36,536 bases of DNA from a virus: IMG/VR virus record IMGVR_UViG_3300044641_005635, positions 1 to 36,536 of that record; one strand, written 5' to 3'. Shown piece by piece: positions 1 through 7,677 of the stretch (the first letter of the stretch is position 1; the number at the start of each line of letters is the position of its first letter). The notes under the pieces were generated by a model. It was not told where the DNA came from and did no database searches. It saw only the letters and a program-made list of their open reading frames with translations. A program made the position numbers and the translations under genes.

Positions 1-2
1 AA

Positions 3-2747
3 TCCTCAAAGATTTATAAAGTAATACAAGACCCTATTAAGGGTAAAATGTTACGCCCCGACACATTTATTCCATTTGCTTGGGTTGGTGACTTGAAAGG
101 TAAAAACTTTTACAAGAACGATAAACATGCACAAAAACGTGCGATGAGTGAAAATGGTATTATCATAGAAAGGCTTGATACTCACGGTGATGAACGTTTA
201 GAAAACGGATTAAAGTATTTGGTTAAAACAACCAAGTCATATTCCAATCTTGTAAACTTCTTTAAGGGTGGTGGATTAGACCCGTGGGGTAGAGACAACA
301 CAGACTCAATTCAAATATTATCACCTGTCGAACAATACTTAATTCAAAAAAGTAAAAGACTATTCAAAGGTTTTGATGAATACGATGAAATCCACAGGTT
401 TGTATTCGATATCGAGACCACAGGTCTTGACCCCAAAACAAGTAAGATATTCTTGATAGGGATGAAAGACAATCGTGGTTTTCTAAAATTATTATCGGCA
501 CAAAATGAAGATGAAGAACGACAAATGATTGTCGACTTCTTTAAGACTATTGATGAGTTAAAACCATCTTTGATTGGGGGTTACAACTCAGCATTCTTTG
601 ACTTCCCATTTATTTTGAAAAGAGCTGAGATATTAAAAGTTAACATCAAAAAAATCTGCAAGACCTTACATCCCGATTATACACTGAAACAAAAAGATGG
701 TATCCTAAAGTTAGCAAACGAAATGGAACCATACGTTCAGACTCAGATGTGGGGATATAATATTGTGGATATTGCCCATGCGGTTCGTAGAGCACAAGCA
801 ATCAACTCAGACATTAAGAGTTGGTCTTTGAAGTATATCACCAAATTTATTGAAGCAGAAAAACCAAATCGTGTTTATGTTGAAGGTGATAAGATTGGTA
901 AAATCTATTTCGATAATTTTGAATATTGGATGAACAAAGAAAACGGAGCTTACAAAAAAGTTGGGTTTGATTCAAAAATAGATGAGGTCTGTAAAAGAAG
1001 GGATGATGTTTATAAATTAGTTACAGGTTCAAAAATTATTGAAGACTACTTGGACGATGACCTTTATGAAACAATGGTGGTTGATGAGCAGTTTAACCAA
1101 GCGAACTTCTTGTTGTCTAAACTTGTACCAACAACTTATGAAAGACTTTCGACGATGGGAACCGCAACATTATGGAAAATGATTATGTCCGCATGGTCAT
1201 ATAAACATAATTTAGCGTTACCAAGAAAATTAGAAAAAAGAAAGTTTACGGGAGGTCTTTCTCGTTTGGTTCAGGTTGGGTTCTCTAAAAACGTATTGAA
1301 ACTTGACTACTCTTCACTGTACCCATCTATTCAGTTGGTTCACGATGTGTTTCCTGCTTGTGATGTAACAGGAGCGATGAAGAGTATGTTAAAGTATTTC
1401 CGTGATACACGTATTAAATACAAGAACTTAGCAAGTGAATATAAGTCTATTGACCCAAAACTTGCTATTTCTTATGACCGTAAACAATTACCAATTAAAA
1501 TCTTTATCAACGCATTCTTTGGTTCATTATCTGCACCACAAGTATTTCCGTGGGGAGACATCGATATGGGTGAACAGATTACTTGTACGGGTAGACAATA
1601 TCTAAGACAGATGATTATGTTTTTTATGAAAAGAGGTTATGTTCCACTTGTAATGGATACGGATGGTGTAAACTTTGAAACCCCGCAAGATAGAGAAGAG
1701 TATAAGTATATTGGAAAAGGGTTGAACGGTTTGGTTAAAGAAGGTAAGGAATATATTGGTGCGGAAGCCGATGTTGCTGAATACAATGATTTATTTTTAA
1801 GAGGTGAAATGGGATTAGATATTGATGGGGTTTGGCCCTCAACAATAAATGTGGCTCGTAAAAACTACGCACTTCTTACAGATAAGGGTAAAGTAAAACT
1901 TACAGGTAATAGTATTAAATCTAAAAAACTTCAAACATATGTTGCCGAATTTTTAGATAAAGGACTTCGAATGTTATTGGATGGTAAAGGTGGTGAGTTT
2001 TTAGATTTCTACTATGAGTATGTAGACAAACTCTATAACAGACAAATCCCTTTGGCTAAAATCGCAAACAAAGCTCGTGTTAAACAATCCATCGACGATT
2101 ATAAAGTTCACATTACAAAAACCACTAAGGCTGGTAATATGATGTCTCGTCAAGCCCATATGGAACTTTTAATTAAAGAAGGTAAAAATCCGGGTCTTGG
2201 TGACACAATCTTTTATGTTAATAATGGTGAAAAAAAATCACACGGAGATGTTCAAAAGAAAAAAGATGAATTAGTTTTAAATTGTTATTTGATTGATGAA
2301 CGTGACATAGAAATGAATCCAGACTTATTGGGTGAGTATAATGTTCCTAGATACTTGGCGGCGTTTAACAAAAGAATTGAACCATTACTTGTTGTTTATA
2401 GACCTGAAATTAGAGAAGACATTTTAATTGAGGACCCGAAAGATAGACCTATTTTTACTAAAACTCAAACTGAATTAGTACGTGGTTATCCCATGAAAGA
2501 AGCTCACCAAGATACGTTAGAAGAAGTATTAACGTTATCTGATACGGAATTAACGTTTTGGAAGAATGTGGGTATTGACCCTTACTATATGTATTTGGAC
2601 GGGACGGTTGATTTAGTAGATACTGAATGGGTTGAAAATAACAGAGTTTTAATGGAGAAATATGTTCAACAACAAAAGAAAGTAGATGCTGACGAATATT
2701 ATGAATTTGATGTTGATGGTGATTTGATGGCTCTTAGTTTCGACTAA
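3..2747 (+). CDS. 43: Family B DNA polymerase, T4 gp43-like (5' partial)
   Basis: Replicative DNA polymerase with 3'-5' proofreading. The frame is open back to the window edge (first codon at 3) and the sequence before the first Met (48) reads as coding, so the true start lies upstream. Numbering from Met48: Exo I FDIETTGLD (D121, E123), Exo II GGYNSAFFDFP (D185), possible Exo III YLDDD (334-338); Pol motif A LDYSSLYPS (D420), motif B KIFINAFFG (484-492), motif C MDTDG (D537, D539). All catalytic acidic residues are present, so the enzyme should be active. Two motifs deviate from the family: motif C is VMDTDG rather than YGDTDS, and motif B has NAFFG rather than NSLYG. The last four bases overlap the convergent minus-strand gene. 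Family assignment is secure; a strict T4 gp43 relationship is inferred from the other T4-type genes. Confidence 0.96.
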   Translation, partial: SSKIYKVIQDPIKGKMLRPDTFIPFAWVGDLKGKNFYKNDKHAQKRAMSENGIIIERLDTHGDERLENGLKYLVKTTKSYSNLVNFFKGGGLDPWGRDNTDSIQILSPVEQYLIQKSKRLFKGFDEYDEIHRFVFDIETTGLDPKTSKIFLIGMKDNRGFLKLLSAQNEDEERQMIVDFFKTIDELKPSLIGGYNSAFFDFPFILKRAEILKVNIKKICKTLHPDYTLKQKDGILKLANEMEPYVQTQMWGYNIVDIAHAVRRAQAINSDIKSWSLKYITKFIEAEKPNRVYVEGDKIGKIYFDNFEYWMNKENGAYKKVGFDSKIDEVCKRRDDVYKLVTGSKIIEDYLDDDLYETMVVDEQFNQANFLLSKLVPTTYERLSTMGTATLWKMIMSAWSYKHNLALPRKLEKRKFTGGLSRLVQVGFSKNVLKLDYSSLYPSIQLVHDVFPACDVTGAMKSMLKYFRDTRIKYKNLASEYKSIDPKLAISYDRKQLPIKIFINAFFGSLSAPQVFPWGDIDMGEQITCTGRQYLRQMIMFFMKRGYVPLVMDTDGVNFETPQDREEYKYIGKGLNGLVKEGKEYIGAEADVAEYNDLFLRGEMGLDIDGVWPSTINVARKNYALLTDKGKVKLTGNSIKSKKLQTYVAEFLDKGLRMLLDGKGGEFLDFYYEYVDKLYNRQIPLAKIANKARVKQSIDDYKVHITKTTKAGNMMSRQAHMELLIKEGKNPGLGDTIFYVNNGEKKSHGDVQKKKDELVLNCYLIDERDIEMNPDLLGEYNVPRYLAAFNKRIEPLLVVYRPEIREDILIEDPKDRPIFTKTQTELVRGYPMKEAHQDTLEEVLTLSDTELTFWKNVGIDPYYMYLDGTVDLVDTEWVENNRVLMEKYVQQQKKVDADEYYEFDVDGDLMALSFD

Positions 2748-3076
2748 GAGTTTTTCAATCCATCAGAAGATAAAATATACCAGTAATCACCTATTTTTCG
2801 ATATTCAACACAAGCACCTTTATCTAATTCGATGATATCGAATTCTTCATCTATTGGTGAGTCTGCAGTTACATTGACTTTGGTTAGGGCTTTAATAACA
2901 ACGTGGTCTGTTGTTTTAGAATCTAAAAATAAATCACAAACATCAATGTCTTTTATTACTATTGCCGATTCACCATTTGTTGAATAATTTTTGTTTGTTA
3001 CAACAGCAACATCTGAAGTCATAATTTCAACTCCATTGATTATTCTTCTCGATGGTATTGACCTAAATACTGACAT
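2744..3076 (-). CDS. Small beta-rich protein of unknown function, possibly structural
   Basis: A 110-residue protein I do not recognise by family. It has no signal peptide or membrane segment and is rich in short alternating hydrophobic stretches, suggesting a compact beta fold. It ends in a YWYILSSDGLKN pattern that I associate loosely with small beta domains of phage structural proteins. It lies 5 bases downstream of the gp13-like neck gene on the same strand, so it is probably co-transcribed with it, and its 3' end overlaps the convergent polymerase gene by 4 bases. A role on the head or neck surface is inference from position only. Confidence 0.75.
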   Translation of the reverse strand: MSVFRSIPSRRIINGVEIMTSDVAVVTNKNYSTNGESAIVIKDIDVCDLFLDSKTTDHVVIKALTKVNVTADSPIDEEFDIIELDKGACVEYRKIGDYWYILSSDGLKNS

Positions 3077-3081
3077 AAAAA

Positions 3082-4203
3082 TTAAATTACTGTGTATGGG
3101 CTTTGGAAGGCTCTTAACTTTAATAATTTGTTTAAGTTCTCCGCTTGTAAAGCCTTTTGTTCCATCATTTTTTCTGGACGTAATCTTTCAAGTCTTGCTT
3201 TAAGTTCTTCCCACAACATTGCCTTCTCATCTTTTGCTTCAGTTGCTAATGATGTATAATCCATTGTTAATTCAGAATCAGGTGTTTTAAGATTACCACT
3301 AAACTTACCTCTTACTCTACCTAAAGTTTCTTTACAATATGCAGTGAACCATCTTCTAACCCACGTTTGTGCAGGTGGATTAAGTTTATCCCATCTTAAT
3401 TTATCTAATGGAACATCAGAAGGAAGTCTAATAACGTCTGGGTTTTTAGCCAAACAATCTTCTCTATCGTAAGTATCATAATACCAATACCAAACTCGAT
3501 AGTCATTTCGTTTCATATTACCAAAATCAAACTTACCACCAGGTACATTCATCAAGTGAATTGCTTTTTTTCCTTCAGGTAATGCTGTAACTCTATATGT
3601 TAAATCACCTGTAATAATTCTTCTTTTCATTTGAATGTCTGCCATTCTTAAAAGAATGTCAAATGCTGGTGTAATAAAATAATTACCCGTTGTTCCCATT
3701 TGTGAAAAACCAGCACCACCACCTAAACCGATACCACCAAAACCTCCAAATCCACCCATGAATGGGTCAAAGTATGCTGCATCCAATTCAGGTCTTGCAA
3801 ACCATAACAATTCGTTAAGTTCACGTCCTGCAGGTATTTCATAAACTTGTTGGTTTGGTACTAAATCTATGTAATCTTTTTTCAATACCCAATCGCCACC
3901 AGCCTGTAAACCTACAATTTTTGAATAAGCGTAAGTGAATTGTGTTTCCCAATCCATACTACGAGTGGATAGTGCTCTTGTGATAGATTGTTCGTCAAGA
4001 TTTAATCCGTAAACCGATGTCCATTGTGATTCAATTAACCAATCTTGTACGTGTTGTTCATAATCTTCAATAGATAACTCCAATAGTGAGTCCATCATTT
4101 CGTCTTCAAGTTCTACTGAACGTAAAGGCGCCCCCAAAAGATTACGTATTCTTTTGTAAAGTTTACTTCTGTCGGGCTCATTTATGATTACAACGTTTGA
4201 CAT
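3082..4203 (-). CDS. Neck (head completion) protein, gp13-like
   Basis: A 373-residue protein. The N-terminal region (about 10-60) has the pattern I associate with T4-type gp13 neck proteins: a short helix, LLGAPLRSVELEDEMMDSLL, then a helix ending in a DYEQHVQDW segment. A beta region LVPNQQVYEIP near 115-125 leads into ELLWFARP. Gp13 helps close the filled head and provides the surface on which the tail docks. Odd features: a Gly/Phe-rich stretch (FMGGFGGFGGIGLGGGAGF, about 148-166) in the middle, and somewhat greater length than T4 gp13 (about 309 aa). It is on the opposite strand from the other tail genes. A TATTTATA element lies 11 bases before its ATG. It could instead be another connector protein; I consider gp13 the best fit. 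Confidence 0.6.
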   Translation of the reverse strand: MSNVVIINEPDRSKLYKRIRNLLGAPLRSVELEDEMMDSLLELSIEDYEQHVQDWLIESQWTSVYGLNLDEQSITRALSTRSMDWETQFTYAYSKIVGLQAGGDWVLKKDYIDLVPNQQVYEIPAGRELNELLWFARPELDAAYFDPFMGGFGGFGGIGLGGGAGFSQMGTTGNYFITPAFDILLRMADIQMKRRIITGDLTYRVTALPEGKKAIHLMNVPGGKFDFGNMKRNDYRVWYWYYDTYDREDCLAKNPDVIRLPSDVPLDKLRWDKLNPPAQTWVRRWFTAYCKETLGRVRGKFSGNLKTPDSELTMDYTSLATEAKDEKAMLWEELKARLERLRPEKMMEQKALQAENLNKLLKLRAFQSPYTVI

Positions 4204-4214
4204 AGATTTTTTAA

Positions 4215-4222
4215 TATAAATA
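4215..4222 (-). promoter_or_regulatory. TATTTATA element, candidate late promoter core
   Basis: On the minus strand the sequence reads GATATTTATATTAAAAAA, 11 bases before the ATG of the gp13-like gene. The same 8-mer in the same orientation precedes many structural genes in this window. Confidence 0.5.
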
Positions 4223-4240
4223 TCTTAGTAATTATTTATG

Positions 4241-5329
4241 TTACGATTTTCTAATTTTTAACTGAGTAGTGTAAAGGTCATTCACAAACCCCCAATTAAC
4301 TACTTTCCAAAAATTTGAGATATATTCATCTCTTTTGTTTTTATATTTCAAGTAATAAGCATGTTCCCATAAATCTAAACCTAACAATGGGTAACCATTT
4401 TCTTTTTCAGTGTTCATTAAAGGATTATCTTGGTTGGATGTTGTAACAATTTTTAATCTATTATTTTTTGTTAAAATTAACCAAGCCCAACCAGAACCAA
4501 ATTTAGATTTAGATTCCTCACTAAATTGTTCTTTAAATTTTTCAAATGAACCAAAATCTTTTTTTATTTTTGAAAGTATTGGGTCTGAGATTTCTTGTTT
4601 TTTTGGAGATAACATTTTCCAAAACAATGCGTGGTTAAACGCACCACCACCATTATTTTTAACAGATTTGTTGAATCTTGAAATCTTTTCGATTATTTCT
4701 TCTAAATCTAAATCCTCCCCTTTAATTTTATCTAACTCATTATTTAATTTTTCAACATATCCCTTGTAATGTTTATTATAGTGAGTTTTCATTGTTTCAC
4801 CATCAATAAATTTTTCTAACGAATCAAAACCGTATGGAAGTTTTTCAATACTAATATTTTTTATTTCAGATATTATTGTTTCTTTTTTTGATGACTCAAC
4901 CTCTAATATAGACTCGATTTTTTCTATTTGTTCAGAAAAAGATTTATAGATAATCTTTTCCATATCTTTGTTGTTTTTTTCAAACTTTTTGATTTCTTGA
5001 GACGCCTGTGAACTTGCTTCATCCTCGTTTTTTCCACCAATATCCTTTCCTTTTTTTCTTTTCAAAACGGTTCTTTGATATTCGTGTGACCATTCGTGAG
5101 CTAATGTTCTTAACACATCACGGTTCAATCTATCTTTTACTAAAATTTTAAGTTTGTTTTTGTCAGTTCTTGAACCTGTAGTCATCGTACCTGTTCTTTT
5201 ATTTTGGAATACGATATCTAAATTATCCTTTAATGGGTAATTTTTTTTAAGTTGTGTAATAAAATCGTTGATTAAGACTTTATCACCTTTGCTAGATTCA
5301 ATTCCAATATATTCAACATTTACGTCCAT
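4241..5329 (-). CDS. HExxH metallopeptidase-like domain fused to Mn-type superoxide dismutase
   Basis: A 362-residue two-domain protein. Residues 1-112 carry a zinc-peptidase signature LAHEWSHEYQ (H78, E79, H82) followed by DEASSQA (E104), a plausible third metal ligand; this resembles small gluzincin-like phage domains. A Lys/Glu-rich, probably coiled-coil linker covers about 113-160. Residues 161-355 are a complete Fe/Mn superoxide dismutase starting at EKLPYGFDSLE. Metal ligands H183, H233, D319 and H323 are all present (MKTHYNKHY, FNHALFW, LDLWEHAYY), as are the gateway Tyr (Y191), GSGWAWL and VVNW. The second-sphere Gln is in NQDNPLM (Q300), the Mn-type position, and not before the second His as in Fe enzymes. 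The dismutase should convert superoxide to peroxide and oxygen. The TATTTATA element abuts its start, suggesting late expression. Peptidase activity is inference. Confidence 0.9.
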   Translation of the reverse strand: MDVNVEYIGIESSKGDKVLINDFITQLKKNYPLKDNLDIVFQNKRTGTMTTGSRTDKNKLKILVKDRLNRDVLRTLAHEWSHEYQRTVLKRKKGKDIGGKNEDEASSQASQEIKKFEKNNKDMEKIIYKSFSEQIEKIESILEVESSKKETIISEIKNISIEKLPYGFDSLEKFIDGETMKTHYNKHYKGYVEKLNNELDKIKGEDLDLEEIIEKISRFNKSVKNNGGGAFNHALFWKMLSPKKQEISDPILSKIKKDFGSFEKFKEQFSEESKSKFGSGWAWLILTKNNRLKIVTTSNQDNPLMNTEKENGYPLLGLDLWEHAYYLKYKNKRDEYISNFWKVVNWGFVNDLYTTQLKIRKS

Positions 5330-5333
5330 GATA

Positions 5334-5341
5334 TATAAATA
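5334..5341 (-). promoter_or_regulatory. TATTTATA element, candidate late promoter core
   Basis: The minus strand reads GATGATATTTATATATCATG with the ATG of the peptidase-dismutase gene only 4 bases after the 8-mer. If this is a -10-like promoter, the transcript would be leaderless or nearly so. Confidence 0.45.
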
Positions 5342-7105
5342 TCATCGGTTTCTAGAAATCATATTTAACATTTCTTCTATTACCGATGCTTCATCAAATG
5401 TATCATCACCCATCACAGTTGATATGATTTTTTTCTTTCTATTAAGGATGTCGTAAATAGCGCCTTCTATTGTGTTTTCAAATAGGGGGTAATAAACTGA
5501 TGTTGAATTTTTTTGTCCTATACGGTGTGACCTGTCTTCGGCTTGTGAATGTTCTGCAGGAACAAAAGATAAATCATTCATGATTACAGCTTCCGCTGAG
5601 GTTAAAGTAATACCAACACCTGCGGCTTTCAAGTTTCCAACAAATACTTTGATTTTATCGTTTGTTTGAAATTCATCAACCGCATTTTGTCTGTGGAACT
5701 TAGAACAACTACCATCTAAATAAACCGCAGATTTACCAAAGTGGTTATAGATTTGATTTAAAGTATCTGTAAAGTTTGTGAATATAATAACTTTTTTACC
5801 TTGCTCTATAATGTTTTCCGTTAACTCGATTGTGTTATTAATTTTTTCTTGTGCGATGACTTTTCTTACTTTCATTAATTTTGAAAACTGAATGGTAAGT
5901 GACGAAGACTCTTCAGGGTTTTGGTCATACCAATCAAAATATTCACCTACTAAATCTTCGTAATCTTTTGATTTGAGTCTCAAATAAACAGGAGTTATAA
6001 TTTTTTCAGGTAAGTCTAAAACGTCTTCTTTTAATCTTCTTAAGATATGTGTTGAGGTTCTTTCTCTTAATTCTTCAAGATTAGATGCTCCCGTAACGTT
6101 CCATACCTTTCTTTTTCCCACACTAAATTGGAATCCATTACAATATCTTTTAGCATATGCCATCCAATTCATAGCTACGGGGCTATCAACAAGGTTTAAT
6201 AAATTGTAATAATTCATAGGTCGTGAAGTCATCGGCGTTCCAGATAATAACCAAACTCTATTTGATTTACTTGCGATATCGTTGGCAATTTTTGTTCTTT
6301 GTGCCTGCGGGTTAGAAATCATATGGGCTTCATCCATGATAACCAAATCAAAATTAATTTTCATAATTTCTGATTTTTCTTTGTCCTTTGTATCATGGAA
6401 ATTTTTTAAGATGTCATAATTTACAATAACAAAATCATGTTCATCTGAAAATTTCTTACCTTCTGCGATATATACAGTTCTATCTGAATAATTTGCAATC
6501 TCTCTTTGCCAGTTTATTTTCAAAGATGCTGGACACACAATCAAAACTTTTTTGGCACCTGTTTCTAAAGCTGCAATGATGGTTGATGTGGTCTTACCAA
6601 GACCCATGTCATCAGCCAGAATAAACTTTTTATTTTTTACAAGTTTTTCAATTGCTTCTTTTTGATGTTCCATAGGTGGTCTATGGGTGTATTTGTCATA
6701 ATCAATAGAAATGTTTTTAACTTCATTATCTTTTAATAATGCCGATTTTGGCATCCAAAAGTCGTGTAAAGTTTCTCCCGAAAAGATTTTACCCCATATA
6801 TGATAAGCTTTATCCTTTTCAACCAACAACTTCTCAACATAAATTTCTGAAGGTTCTTTGGTATACATTTTATCTTCCATCAGTTTTTTACCAAAATATG
6901 AATCTAACTTGACCCATTTTTTTGCGACTTTTGGTTGTAGGGTATGATAATTATTTATGTAATCGGCCTGAGGTCTCGTAGGAACAAAAGACTTACTATT
7001 TTGTTTTTTGTGTTTTAAGTTAAGGATATAGTTATTTGACCCTTCATAATCGTCTAATATTAAAAGGGCTTTTGATTCGGGTGTTTTAGGCACAAAATCT
7101 TCCAT
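5342..7105 (-). CDS. SNF2-family DEAH-box helicase / ATP-dependent translocase
   Basis: A 587-residue superfamily 2 enzyme. Motifs in order: Q-like MEHQKEAI (145-152), Walker A DDMGLGKTTS (165-174), motif Ia VLIVCPASL, Walker B/II DEAH (258-261), motif III SGTP (289-292), then the second RecA lobe with VIIFTNFTDT, GVGITLTSA, and motif VI QAEDRSHRIGQ (about 521-531), the SNF2/SMARCAL1-type signature. The N-terminal 140 residues are an accessory region of unknown fold. It probably remodels forks or moves on duplex DNA during replication or recombination, a role played in T4 by UvsW, though the motifs are SNF2-like. I place the start at 7105 (MEDFVPKTP); a longer frame to 7375 runs antisense through the next gene and its extra residues look non-coding. 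It sits among structural genes next to the dismutase fusion, possibly as an inserted block. Confidence 0.93.
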   Translation of the reverse strand: MEDFVPKTPESKALLILDDYEGSNNYILNLKHKKQNSKSFVPTRPQADYINNYHTLQPKVAKKWVKLDSYFGKKLMEDKMYTKEPSEIYVEKLLVEKDKAYHIWGKIFSGETLHDFWMPKSALLKDNEVKNISIDYDKYTHRPPMEHQKEAIEKLVKNKKFILADDMGLGKTTSTIIAALETGAKKVLIVCPASLKINWQREIANYSDRTVYIAEGKKFSDEHDFVIVNYDILKNFHDTKDKEKSEIMKINFDLVIMDEAHMISNPQAQRTKIANDIASKSNRVWLLSGTPMTSRPMNYYNLLNLVDSPVAMNWMAYAKRYCNGFQFSVGKRKVWNVTGASNLEELRERTSTHILRRLKEDVLDLPEKIITPVYLRLKSKDYEDLVGEYFDWYDQNPEESSSLTIQFSKLMKVRKVIAQEKINNTIELTENIIEQGKKVIIFTNFTDTLNQIYNHFGKSAVYLDGSCSKFHRQNAVDEFQTNDKIKVFVGNLKAAGVGITLTSAEAVIMNDLSFVPAEHSQAEDRSHRIGQKNSTSVYYPLFENTIEGAIYDILNRKKKIISTVMGDDTFDEASVIEEMLNMISRNR

Positions 7106-7149
7106 GATATAATAAAATATAATAAACATCCATAAAAAATCAATTAAAG

Positions 7150-7157
7150 TATTTATA
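7150..7157 (+). promoter_or_regulatory. TATTTATA element, candidate late promoter core
   Basis: AAAGTATTTATAGGTATG: the 8-mer ends 3 bases before the ATG at 7161. Read on the other strand it is TATAAATA, the T4 late promoter sequence, facing the helicase gene at 7105. Since the other copies in the window face the gene as TATTTATA, I assign it to the plus-strand gene. Confidence 0.4.
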
Positions 7158-7160
7158 GGT

Positions 7161-7676
7161 ATGGCAGATAATAGAGTTCCGATAACCAGACTAAATAAGT
7201 TTTTTTCTGAAGAAGACTTTAACTTAGATATTTCTATGGGTGATGAATGGTTAGGTGGGGATATGAATTTTACCCTTGTTTTATACCGTATTGATAGACA
7301 AAGAACTATTAGTGATGATGTGTACGGTGAGACCTTAGAAGATGGAATACAGTTTTTACCTCCCGTTGAATTCAAGGGATATGTACAAATTGAAGCTCCT
7401 TCTAATGTTGATTATGGTTCCGCTAAATTATCACAAACAGAACCAGGTAATTTGAAAGTTGGCGTTTATCAAAAACAATTAGAGGAATTAGGTATTGATA
7501 TAAACTATGGTGATTATATTGGGTATTACGAAGACGAAACAAGAGTTAGATATTATAGTGTTGTAGATGACGGTCGTGTATTTTCTGATAACAAACATAC
7601 ATACGGTGGTTACAAGGCTTTCTACCGTTCTGTTATTGCGGCACCAGTAACCGATAACGAATTTAGAGGAATATAA
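7161..7676 (+). CDS. Probable neck / head-tail connector protein (gp14-like)
   Basis: A 171-residue protein. The centre and C-terminus contain a pattern I associate with T4-type neck proteins: a segment predicting a helix (VGVYQKQLEELGIDI) followed by NYGDYIGYYED and a beta strand RVRYYSVVDDGRVF, then a conserved-looking tail YKAFYRSVIAAPV. In T4, gp14 joins gp13 to complete the neck before tail attachment. Support is weak at the sequence level and relies on order: it is followed 1 base later by a probable gp15-like protein and then the tail sheath. The start at 7161 is preceded almost directly by a TATTTATA element, with no Shine-Dalgarno sequence. Confidence 0.5.
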   Translation: MADNRVPITRLNKFFSEEDFNLDISMGDEWLGGDMNFTLVLYRIDRQRTISDDVYGETLEDGIQFLPPVEFKGYVQIEAPSNVDYGSAKLSQTEPGNLKVGVYQKQLEELGIDINYGDYIGYYEDETRVRYYSVVDDGRVFSDNKHTYGGYKAFYRSVIAAPVTDNEFRGI

Positions 7677-7677
7677 A

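Noticed and set aside
4233-4240. Plus-strand TATTTATG beside the gp13 leader
   Set aside because: It has no plus-strand gene downstream; probably chance in AT-rich sequence.
7150-7157. T4-style late promoter TATAAATA facing the helicase gene
   Set aside because: The sequence is present on the minus strand, but the other recurrent copies face their gene as TATTTATA, and a helicase is not an expected late gene. The plus-strand reading is preferred, though not proven.
7106-7375. N-terminal extension of the SNF2 helicase to an ATG at 7375
   Set aside because: It runs antisense through the start of the gp14-like gene and gives Ser/Ile-rich sequence unlike a helicase domain. MEDFVPKTP at 7105 is the natural start.
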